Assembly (NCBI GenBank): GCA_013152075.1
Contig: JAADHD010000255.1
Coordinates: forward strand, 1-5,655
Direction of reading: 5' to 3'
Length of the DNA: 5,655 nucleotides
From: Verrucomicrobiota bacterium
Lineage (GTDB): Bacteria; Verrucomicrobiota; Verrucomicrobiia; Verrucomicrobiales; DEV007
The number at the start of each line of letters is the position of its first letter. Positions within the stretch are counted from its first letter, which is position 1. Shown piece after piece: positions 1 to 5,655 of the stretch. The notes beneath the pieces were generated by a model that saw only the letters and a list, made by a program, of their open reading frames with translations, did no database searches and was not told the DNA's origin. Both the position numbers and the translations under genes were made by a program.

Positions 1-5
1 ATGGT

Positions 6-311
6 GTGGATCTGGTGTTCGACCAGGATGCAATGAAGGCACTTGAGGAATTGAGCCAGGAGAGAAACATGAGTGTGTTGAAACTGTGTTCTGACCTGTT
101 TCGCGACTTTCAGTTTGGATTAAAATTGATTCAAAAAAACACTGGGGAAAAAACATTCAAGCTCTCCCGTGAGGCAGTTGAGGATCCCGATGATTACCTC
201 AGCTCGCTGGTTGTGACTTCCTTCCCAGAACATCAGAGGAAAGGGAAATCAGCTAAGAAAAAAACGAAAAAAAAATCCACTGAGGATGTTTCGGATTCAC
301 CTGAAGATTGA
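6..311 (+). CDS. Small ribbon-helix-helix-like protein with Lys-rich tail, possibly 5'-partial
   Basis: The protein has about 101 residues if the GTG at 6 is the start. The frame stays open to the window edge, so the true start may lie upstream and no ribosome binding site can be judged. The N-terminus shows a ribbon-helix-helix-like pattern: a short hydrophobic strand (LVF, residues 3-5), an amphipathic helix (about 7-21, ending in ERN) and, after MSV, a second helix (about 23-42). This order resembles small DNA-binding RHH proteins, but the match is by pattern only. A middle acidic part (EDPDDY, 59-64) leads to a basic tail (KKKTKKK, 84-90) and an acidic end (SPED). The tail could contact nucleic acid. 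The basic stretch is encoded by runs of seven and nine A. I recognise no specific family. It may be a transcription factor or a nucleoid-type protein; both are inference. The next gene starts 100 bases downstream. Confidence 0.6.
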   Translation: MDLVFDQDAMKALEELSQERNMSVLKLCSDLFRDFQFGLKLIQKNTGEKTFKLSREAVEDPDDYLSSLVVTSFPEHQRKGKSAKKKTKKKSTEDVSDSPED

Positions 312-411
312 AATATTTTAATGAAACGCTCTATTCTTTTTTCGATCACCTGATAGTCTCGCGTAACGAAGATTACCTGACGTTCGGATAATGAGATAAA
401 GTTTTGCAATA

Positions 412-1737
412 ATGCGACGATATTTAATAGCGTCAATCCTGATAGGATTATTGTCTCTTGGCACAGTGATCCTGCTTCAATACGCCGGTATCTATGGGGT
501 ATTGGGAAATTGGCTAACTAGATCTTATAGCGATGCTGATTTTTTCACTCAGCTACAAGCAGGCCAGGGGGTGGTTCGCTGGTTTTGGATGGAATGGATA
601 GCGTTGTTGATGGTGGCATTTGGTGTGGCCTGGTGCATGATTGACGTTTCACAAATTGGCCAAAAAATATTGGTATATTTTACTACTCTGATTGTTGTGT
701 CCGGTTTGTCTCCCACTCTGGCATTGTATGGAGTGATCTTTTCCCCATTTCCGGTGATTACAGCGGCAACGGTCAGCATACTGATCGGGTTCGCCTACGC
801 CGGTACTGAAAAAGGAATGAGGAAGCGTGTTTTGGAAAGTGTGTTGGGGGAGCGCGTGTCAAAAGAGACGCTGAGAATGTTGGTGAATTCCGAAGATGCC
901 GTGTCTTTGAAAGAGGGTGCTTACGAGGCGACGGTATTGACATGTAGATTGTTTAATCATTCTGAATTGAAGGAGAAAATGGAGGCTGCTGATTTGGTCG
1001 CTATGACCAACCGATTCCTGCACAATACAGCCGATTTCCTGATGTCGCGCGGTGCCTATCTGGATCAATCGAGTCCGGATTGTGTGAGAGTGTTTTTTGG
1101 CTTACTGGGCCCCAGTGAAGATCATGCTCGGCAAGCCTGTGAAGCTGCCCTCGAATTGAAGCAGCGCTTGCTCAATCTCGATGCCGAGTGTGAAAGTCAG
1201 TGGTTTCACAAACCTGAGCATGGAGTGGCCATTAGTTCCGGCCAGATGACGGTTGGAGTATATGGCACGCCCCGCCATTATTATTTTAGCGGAGTGGGCT
1301 TGGCGACGGACTTTTCCAGAAGGATCAGTGCGATGAATCGAATTTACGGGTCGGACGTGCTGGTCAGTGCACGCACTTACCAGCTCGCAGGTGATAGTAT
1401 CATCGTGAGGCCTATGGAAATGGTTGTTGAGCCAGAGAGCCAGGTGATGACAGAAGTGTACGAGTTGATGGCGTCATCGGATGGATTCAGTGAGAAGGCA
1501 CTACAATGTCGCGATGCCTTCTGGGAGGGCATGATTTTATACCGTGAGCGAAATTATGAAAAAGCGCTGGAAAAATTCAGCCAGGCGGGAATCTCAGAAA
1601 ACGGTAAAGAAGACCTTCCTGTGAAATTTTTTGTGAGCCTGGCGCAGGAACGTATAACACGCATCGGACTTGAATCCGGCGCCAGTGATTCTCATCAAAT
1701 CAACCAAGGGCACGCTCGTTTGTTAAATACCTTATAG
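412..1737 (+). CDS. Membrane-anchored class III cyclase-like protein, probable pseudo-cyclase
   Basis: The protein has 441 residues. Four hydrophobic segments are visible (about 5-27, 57-78, 86-110 and 112-130), with a short periplasmic loop at about 28-56. A basic stalk (GMRKR, 135-139) follows, then LGERVSKETLRML (145-157), typical of the segment before CHASE2-type cyclase domains. The cyclase-like domain spans about 165-350. Its fold signatures are recognisable: VRVFFG (225-230), GQMTVGVYG (277-285) and YGSDVLVSARTYQL (312-325). Key catalytic positions are changed by my alignment. The first metal-binding Asp is Arg179, the Lys before the second metal site is Gln219, the substrate Asp is Leu297 and the Asn of the NxxxR motif is Asp300. 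Asp223 and Arg304 are kept. A TPR-like helix pair (about 366-390, FWEGMILYRERNYEKALEKF) closes the protein, as in CHASE2 cyclases. It probably does not make cAMP but may sense or bind a ligand. The ATG at 412 is the first start after an in-frame TAA at 397; no Shine-Dalgarno is seen. recR follows after one base. Confidence 0.88.
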   Translation: MRRYLIASILIGLLSLGTVILLQYAGIYGVLGNWLTRSYSDADFFTQLQAGQGVVRWFWMEWIALLMVAFGVAWCMIDVSQIGQKILVYFTTLIVVSGLSPTLALYGVIFSPFPVITAATVSILIGFAYAGTEKGMRKRVLESVLGERVSKETLRMLVNSEDAVSLKEGAYEATVLTCRLFNHSELKEKMEAADLVAMTNRFLHNTADFLMSRGAYLDQSSPDCVRVFFGLLGPSEDHARQACEAALELKQRLLNLDAECESQWFHKPEHGVAISSGQMTVGVYGTPRHYYFSGVGLATDFSRRISAMNRIYGSDVLVSARTYQLAGDSIIVRPMEMVVEPESQVMTEVYELMASSDGFSEKALQCRDAFWEGMILYRERNYEKALEKFSQAGISENGKEDLPVKFFVSLAQERITRIGLESGASDSHQINQGHARLLNTL

Positions 1738-1738
1738 G

Positions 1739-2350
1739 ATGGCTAAACAAGTAGAGTATCCGGAACCGGTGAAACGTTTGATACTGCAGTTGAAGCAGTT
1801 GCCAGGCATTGGTCCGAAAAGCGCTGAGCGAATCGCTGTGTGGCTGTTACAGGGGAGGAGGGATTCAGTGATGAAAATGATGGCTGAATCCCTGACTGTT
1901 GCCGAGCGGGAAGTCGGAGAGTGCGCGGTGTGCGGATTTTTTTCAACCAGTGAGGGCTGCGGGATTTGCGAGCGGGGGAATCGAGACGATTCGGTGTTGT
2001 GTGTGGTTGAGCAAGCCACGGATATTTTACCCTTGGAAAAAAGTGGCGCCTACAGAGGGCATTATCACAGTCTGCGTGGGCGTATCTCACCACTGGAAAA
2101 TGTGGCTCCGGGAGATCTCAGAATTGATGCTCTTTTACTTCGCCTGAAGGCAGGGGAGTTTACTGAGGTGATCCTTGCCCTGAGTTCTGATGTGGAAGGG
2201 GAAGCCACCGGCAACTATCTGGTAGAGGTGATGGCTCCATTTGGGGTGCAGGTTAGCCGCCTGGCACAGGGGCTGCCTGCGGGCGGCGGGCTCGAATCCG
2301 CCGATGAACTGACCCTTTTCCGAGCTCTGGAAGGGCGACGGGTAGTGTGA
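1739..2350 (+). CDS. recR: Recombination mediator protein RecR
   Basis: RecR acts in the cytoplasm with RecO and RecF to load RecA on gapped, SSB-coated DNA. At 203 residues it has the usual length. Visible domains in order are a helix-hairpin-helix (LPGIGPKSAERIA, 21-33), a four-cysteine zinc finger (C62, C65, C74 and C77) and a Toprim domain. The Toprim domain starts at CVVE (88-91, acidic residue E91) and includes YHSLRGRISPL (109-119) and DVEGEAT (151-157). The C-terminal signature SRLAQGLPAGGGLESADE (173-190) is also present. All expected motifs are intact. The ATG at 1739 lies one base after the stop of the cyclase-like gene (TAGGATG) and has no Shine-Dalgarno at a useful distance, so translation by coupling to the upstream gene is likely. 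The dnaX and ybaB genes that often precede recR in other bacteria are not present within the 1.7 kb upstream. Confidence 0.97.
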   Translation: MAKQVEYPEPVKRLILQLKQLPGIGPKSAERIAVWLLQGRRDSVMKMMAESLTVAEREVGECAVCGFFSTSEGCGICERGNRDDSVLCVVEQATDILPLEKSGAYRGHYHSLRGRISPLENVAPGDLRIDALLLRLKAGEFTEVILALSSDVEGEATGNYLVEVMAPFGVQVSRLAQGLPAGGGLESADELTLFRALEGRRVV

Positions 2351-2364
2351 ATTCGGAAAGACGT

Positions 2365-3246
2365 TTATTTGCTTTTCAGTTGTAGAGCTACTTCGGCTTC
2401 GAGTTGCGGCCCCCGTAAGTTGCTGGCGACCACTTTCCCATTCTTGCCGATCAGGAAAGTCGCCGGAATAGATGTAATGCTGTATTTTTGAGCAATGTCG
2501 TTTTTCCAGCCTTTGCCGTCAAAATACTGCGTCCAGGGCATATCATTTTCTTTGATGAAGCTTTTCAGCGCAGCCTCGTCCTGATCGAGAGAGATGCCTA
2601 TGATTTCAAACCCTTTGTCATGATGTTTTTTGTAAGCATCCAGAACATTGGGTAATTCCGCCACACAGGGTCCGCACCAGGTAGCCCAGAAATCTACCAG
2701 CACGACTTTTCCTTTCATCGATGCAAGGTCAACTTTTTCGCCATTCAGATCGGTGAAGGCAATTTCCAACACGTCGCCTTTACCCGGCGTGTTGATTTCT
2801 GCTGTGATTTGATCCAGAAACTGAGCAATTTGTGAGGCCATTTCGTGCTCGGCCAGATCTTTTTTCACTTTACTGACAAACGTTTTGGCGCCCTCGCGGT
2901 CTCCGGTAGCTGATAGTGAAAGAACCATTGGTTGCACCGTGCCGGGCAACAGGGCATTCAAATCAAGCTCGGACACTTTGCCGCCTGCAATGAGTAGTTC
3001 GTATTTTTCCTTGAGCAAAGGCAGCGCTTTTTTGGGCTCATCGAGATTCATGTGAGCTCCGATCAAAAAAGAAAGTCCGTCGAGGCGGTCGTCCGCTTTA
3101 GGATTGGCTTGCAGGTAAGCGCCAAGTTTTTCTACTTTAGTTTTTTCAATGCTGTTGATGATGTCTCTGACCGATTCGGCACGGCTGATGCTGGTGAAAG
3201 CGGTGAACAAGGTGATGCTGGTTGCAGCAAGAAGGAGTGTTTTCAT
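2365..3246 (-). CDS. Exported TlpA-like thiol-disulfide oxidoreductase (thioredoxin fold)
   Basis: The protein has 293 residues when started at the ATG at 3246. This start is chosen because it opens directly with a signal peptide: MKTLLL, a hydrophobic core to about residue 20 and a likely signal peptidase I site after SRA (21-23). The frame stays open 65 codons further upstream, but that part overlaps the 3' end of the neighbouring gene and has no export signal of its own. Residues 24-155 are mainly helical and of unknown function. Residues about 158-293 form a TlpA/ResA-like thioredoxin domain: the strand VVLVDFWATW leads into the active site CGPC (191-194), and the cis-proline is in SIPATF (P261). 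The family reduces or exchanges disulfides outside the cytoplasm, for instance in cytochrome c maturation; the partner here is unknown. The gene lies 67 bases behind the UDP-sugar pyrophosphorylase gene and converges on recR. There is no clear ribosome binding site. Confidence 0.92.
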   Translation of the reverse strand: MKTLLLAATSITLFTAFTSISRAESVRDIINSIEKTKVEKLGAYLQANPKADDRLDGLSFLIGAHMNLDEPKKALPLLKEKYELLIAGGKVSELDLNALLPGTVQPMVLSLSATGDREGAKTFVSKVKKDLAEHEMASQIAQFLDQITAEINTPGKGDVLEIAFTDLNGEKVDLASMKGKVVLVDFWATWCGPCVAELPNVLDAYKKHHDKGFEIIGISLDQDEAALKSFIKENDMPWTQYFDGKGWKNDIAQKYSITSIPATFLIGKNGKVVASNLRGPQLEAEVALQLKSK

Positions 3247-3313
3247 ATTCGATAAATTTTCAAATTTGGTAGAACTAAAAGTAAGCTGGAGGAAAAGAAA
3301 GGAAAGTTGAAAC

Positions 3314-4735
3314 TTATGCCTCCAACACCAGGCCGTCTTTAAGCGTTGGGGGTGTTTCCAGAGCCTTCCAGGCTGCAACGAACGTTTCTTTTGAATCAGC
3401 AAAACCTGGAGATATTTCGACTGCCATTTTGGGCGTGCCATCGGAGTTCACAGGCATTTCGACACCGGCAGCAGCGAGCCATCGGGCAAATTTTCGCAAT
3501 TGGTCACGGCGAGAAGTTTCAGGCGAGTCTTCGCCCTCGGCATTTTTCACAGGACTGAATTCTACTTCGCGCAGAGTTTCCAATACCAGGGGCCTGTCCG
3601 CAAAAGGAAGAGCATCAAAAATAAACATTTCGAACTTGATCGCATTCGCTTCTTCGGGCTCGACAAACCGCCCTTCCGTATCAAGGAAGGGAACTTTTTT
3701 TCGCGCCGCGTGAAAAGGCAGACTTCCCTCCGATGCCGCCTGCCCCAATTGCTCGATCAATTCACGGTTGAAAAGATGAATCGCTATAGACCCAGCGCGA
3801 AATCGCAAATCTCCATTCGCTTCAGTTTCATGCTGAAGCTCTACAGGCAGATCAGAATATTCAATCACGCAGGTGCTGCCATCTTTTTTACAAAACATGC
3901 CGACCTTTTCATCAGGACTGCGTTTTTCTACCATCTTACTGGAGAGTTGGGATTCATTGTTTAAATGAAAACCGATGAAAACGGGGTCGATGCATTTTAC
4001 CAGTGGGTTATCCACTTGGAAGCAGGAGAGAATATCAATCCCCTTGTCTTTCATTATTTGAGTGGCCCCTGAGCGAACGAGTGCTCTGAGCGATCCTCCG
4101 TGTCCATCAGGACTAAGAGCGATGAGATGTTTGTCCGTGAGCAGGATTTTCCCATTGGAGTCCACTGCAGGAATTGTTCCTTGGGGGAACAGGTGAATGT
4201 TTTCTTTTTTGAGACCAAAATAGGCATGTTCTTGGAAAAAGGACAGCGTGTCATCGTGATTGCCTTCCGAGGTCATGATGAACCATGGGATAGTGCATTG
4301 ATGACGTTTTTCAGTCGCTGCAAGTTTCTCGGCAAAAATTTGAAATAGGGGCTTTCCGCTTACAGGTGAAACGGGAAAGGTTCCTTTGGGCCCATCAAAA
4401 CCAAGTCGGGTTCCTTGTCCTCCGGCGACAGTGAAAGCGGCAACTCGGCCATCCCGAATCGCTTGTTCTCCAGCTGCTTTGGCTTGTTGCCACTGCTGGG
4501 GGTTTTGCTCCCTGGTGGAGATGGAAATATATTCGGCAGGTTCGACATTGTGGGAAGTAATGCCTGAATCTGCCGGGTTATTCACCAGGATTTCCACCAA
4601 ATGGTCAATTTCATCGAGATCAACGGTGAGTGCTTGACGGGTAAGTTCATCCTGCTGAGCTGGTGGTAGTTCGTCGAAGTAGCGAAAAACATGCCCCTGG
4701 CCGCGGTCTTCAAAAAGATGTCGTGGGTGAATCAT
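3314..4735 (-). CDS. UAP1-family UDP-sugar pyrophosphorylase (UDPGP type 1)
   Basis: The protein has 473 residues, the usual length for eukaryote-like UDP-GlcNAc pyrophosphorylases. The family joins UTP and a sugar 1-phosphate to give a UDP-sugar and pyrophosphate in the cytoplasm. Motifs seen are the nucleotide loop AGGQGTRLG (104-112) with PKG (K117), SPDGHGG (208-214), the metal/UTP site VDN (241-243), FIG (253-255), EYSDL (292-296), AGSIAIH (314-320), PFHAARKKVPF (340-350), KFEMFIFD (367-374) and EFSPVKN (392-398, K397). The Asn of the usual GNIANH motif is Ser316, and the Asn of the usual PDGNGG motif is His212. The sugar could therefore be GlcNAc, Glc, Gal or another; I leave the gene symbol empty for that reason. 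The start at 4735 lies 27 bases after the proC stop, consistent with cotranscription. No Shine-Dalgarno is visible. UDP-sugars would feed cell wall, lipopolysaccharide or exopolysaccharide synthesis. Confidence 0.93.
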   Translation of the reverse strand: MIHPRHLFEDRGQGHVFRYFDELPPAQQDELTRQALTVDLDEIDHLVEILVNNPADSGITSHNVEPAEYISISTREQNPQQWQQAKAAGEQAIRDGRVAAFTVAGGQGTRLGFDGPKGTFPVSPVSGKPLFQIFAEKLAATEKRHQCTIPWFIMTSEGNHDDTLSFFQEHAYFGLKKENIHLFPQGTIPAVDSNGKILLTDKHLIALSPDGHGGSLRALVRSGATQIMKDKGIDILSCFQVDNPLVKCIDPVFIGFHLNNESQLSSKMVEKRSPDEKVGMFCKKDGSTCVIEYSDLPVELQHETEANGDLRFRAGSIAIHLFNRELIEQLGQAASEGSLPFHAARKKVPFLDTEGRFVEPEEANAIKFEMFIFDALPFADRPLVLETLREVEFSPVKNAEGEDSPETSRRDQLRKFARWLAAAGVEMPVNSDGTPKMAVEISPGFADSKETFVAAWKALETPPTLKDGLVLEA

Positions 4736-4762
4736 GATAATGGTGAAAAGTGTCTGACGCTT

Positions 4763-5557
4763 TTATTCTCCCAGTTCGATCGAACGATCGCAAGCTGCTT
4801 TCATGGCTTCGTGAATAGTGGTGTCAAAGTGATTGGATTTCAAAGATTCAAGAGCGGCAAAAGTCGTGCCATTCGGGCTGGTGACATTTTCCCTGAGCGT
4901 AGTGGGGGAGTCGCCGGTTTGCAGGATCAATTCAGCCGCCCCAGATACGGTATGCACGGCCAGGTCGAGTGCTGTTTTGTCATCCAATCCCAAAGCAGTT
5001 CCGGCTTTGATCATGGATTCGATCATGGCAAAAATATAAGCAGGGCCGCTTCCACTCAATGCGGTAACAGGGTCGAGTAATTTTTCAGGCACTTCAGTCA
5101 CGTAACCTACCGCTTCGAGCAGCTCTCTGGCGACTTTGGCATCGGTTTCCGTTGCCGTGCTGCCTAATGCGAAAGCCGAAGCGCCTTTGCCAACCAAGGC
5201 GGGCGTGTTTGGCATGACCCGGATGATCCGGTGACGATTTTCAACGGCGGCTTCGATGTTGGAGATACGAACACCTGCAGCGATTGAGATCAATAGATGG
5301 TCTGAAGTGCCTGTAAGGGATTCAAGCATTTCGAGAAGACCTTGCGGCTTGACGCAGAGTAAGACTGAATCACATTCGCTCACCACCTGGTCATTGGAGG
5401 TGGCTGCTTTGACCTGCCGCTCGCTTACCAGGCGATCAACGGCTTCAGAGTAAGTGTCATACACCAGAACCTGATCCGAGCTGACAATATTATTGTTGAG
5501 AATGCCTTCCAGTAGGGCGCTTCCCATTTTTCCACATCCGATAACTCCAAGTTTCAT
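4763..5557 (-). CDS. proC: Pyrroline-5-carboxylate reductase
   Basis: ProC carries out the last step of proline synthesis in the cytoplasm, reducing 1-pyrroline-5-carboxylate to L-proline with NAD(P)H. The 264 residues match the family length. The N-terminal Rossmann fold shows GVIGCGKMGSALL (4-16), then CVKPQ (68-72), SIAAGV (91-96) and RVMPNTPALVGKGASAF (113-129). The C-terminal dimerisation and substrate domain shows DPVTALSGSGPAYIF (162-176), where the SGSGPAY segment is the family hallmark, and RENVTSPNGTT (222-232). The last motif is more often VTSPGGTT; the Asn at 229 is a mild variant. The reading frame is intact. The ATG at 5557 overlaps the stop of a possible upstream frame (ATGA) and has no Shine-Dalgarno. 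It is the first gene of an apparent proC, UDP-sugar pyrophosphorylase, thioredoxin series on the minus strand. The other proline genes, proA and proB, are not in the window. Confidence 0.97.
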   Translation of the reverse strand: MKLGVIGCGKMGSALLEGILNNNIVSSDQVLVYDTYSEAVDRLVSERQVKAATSNDQVVSECDSVLLCVKPQGLLEMLESLTGTSDHLLISIAAGVRISNIEAAVENRHRIIRVMPNTPALVGKGASAFALGSTATETDAKVARELLEAVGYVTEVPEKLLDPVTALSGSGPAYIFAMIESMIKAGTALGLDDKTALDLAVHTVSGAAELILQTGDSPTTLRENVTSPNGTTFAALESLKSNHFDTTIHEAMKAACDRSIELGE

Positions 5558-5655
5558 AATAAGCTTTGTGTGCGATAAAATGCTATAATGCCGAACACCG
5601 ATTCGTCCAATAAATGTTTTTCACTTATCCAGGGTTCAAGCGCAGGGGCAATACA
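5554..5655 (-). CDS. Possible 3' end of a gene upstream of proC (partial)
   Basis: Reading leftwards from the window edge, one minus-strand frame is open for 33 codons and stops at a TGA whose bases overlap the proC start (ATGA). The translated end includes ALEPWISEKHLL and ends in FYRTQSLL. A four-base ATGA overlap is the classic layout for translational coupling and would explain why proC has no ribosome binding site. I do not recognise the protein. A 33-codon open frame can arise by chance, and a plus-strand promoter-like element lies in the same stretch, so this is only a candidate. Confidence 0.38.
   Translation of the reverse strand, partial: CIAPALEPWISEKHLLDESVFGIIAFYRTQSLL
5581..5589 (+). 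promoter_or_regulatory. Extended -10 promoter-like element, divergent from proC
   Basis: The plus strand reads TGCTATAAT, a perfect consensus extended -10 (TGn plus TATAAT). No good -35 hexamer is present 16 to 18 bases upstream (AAGCTT region), which extended -10 promoters can tolerate. Transcription would start near 5596 and run off the right edge. An ATG at 5614 opens a frame that stays open for the 14 codons left in the window (MFFTYPGFKRRGNT). This may be a divergent gene start or a chance match inside the end of the minus-strand frame described at the same place. Confidence 0.3.

Noticed and set aside
363..376. GTAA/TTAC hairpin in the gap before the cyclase-like gene
   Set aside because: It is a four-base stem with no T-run; too weak for a terminator.
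387..392. GATAAT as a -10 element for the cyclase-like gene
   Set aside because: It is near consensus but no -35 is found at 16 to 18 bases and it would leave a leader of only about a dozen bases. It is too weak to list as a feature.
1743..2093. 116-codon minus-strand open frame inside recR
   Set aside because: It is antisense to intact recR and its residue make-up is not protein-like.
3247..3441. 65-codon N-terminal extension of the thioredoxin frame
   Set aside because: It overlaps the 3' end of the UDP-sugar pyrophosphorylase gene, lacks an export signal, and the internal ATG at 3246 opens directly with a convincing signal peptide.
3500..3964. 154-codon plus-strand open frame
   Set aside because: It lies entirely antisense within the pyrophosphorylase gene, whose motifs are clear. 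The composition looks like a shadow and no family is recognisable.
4775..4790. TTCGATCGAACGATCG palindromic stretch
   Set aside because: It lies within the proC C-terminal codons (CDRSIE) and is explained by coding sequence; no further copies were noticed.
5009..5028. GATCATGG direct repeat with a four-base spacer
   Set aside because: It encodes the conserved MIESMI helix of ProC, so it reflects protein sequence rather than a DNA element.
4691..5080. 129-codon plus-strand open frame across the proC and pyrophosphorylase junction
   Set aside because: It is antisense to two well-supported genes, has no ribosome binding site and shows no recognisable domain.

Overview
The window looks like ordinary chromosomal DNA of moderate GC content from a bacterium, most likely of the Verrucomicrobiota (PVC superphylum). 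This placement is an inference. It rests on the style of RecR (a GIGPKSAERIAVWLL helix-hairpin-helix and an HSLRGRISPLENV segment), on a UAP1-type UDP-sugar pyrophosphorylase, on a membrane protein built like the CHASE2/adenylate cyclase proteins common in that group, and on the lack of Shine-Dalgarno sequences. No mobile element, CRISPR array, tRNA, rRNA or phage gene was seen.

Left half, plus strand. A small protein with a ribbon-helix-helix-like N-terminus and a lysine-rich tail lies at 6-311, possibly cut by the window edge. After a 100-base gap comes a 441-residue membrane protein (412-1737) with four predicted membrane segments, a class III nucleotide cyclase-like domain and a TPR-like tail. 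Most of its catalytic positions are substituted, so it is probably a pseudo-cyclase. One base after its stop codon starts recR (1739-2350), which encodes the RecFOR recombination mediator.

Right half, minus strand. Reading leftwards, proC (4763-5557, proline biosynthesis) is followed after 27 bases by a UAP1-family UDP-sugar pyrophosphorylase (3314-4735). After another 67 bases comes an exported TlpA-like thioredoxin (2365-3246). These three probably form one transcription unit with unrelated functions. It converges on recR with only 14 bases between the two stop codons. At the right edge a minus-strand reading frame ends in an ATGA overlap with the proC start, so proC may itself follow an upstream gene outside the window. 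A competing plus-strand signal (extended -10, short open frame) lies in the same stretch.

I saw no clear new multi-gene system. The most interesting items are the degenerate cyclase coupled to recR, the altered sugar-site residues of the UDP-sugar pyrophosphorylase, and the absence of Shine-Dalgarno motifs at every start that can be examined.
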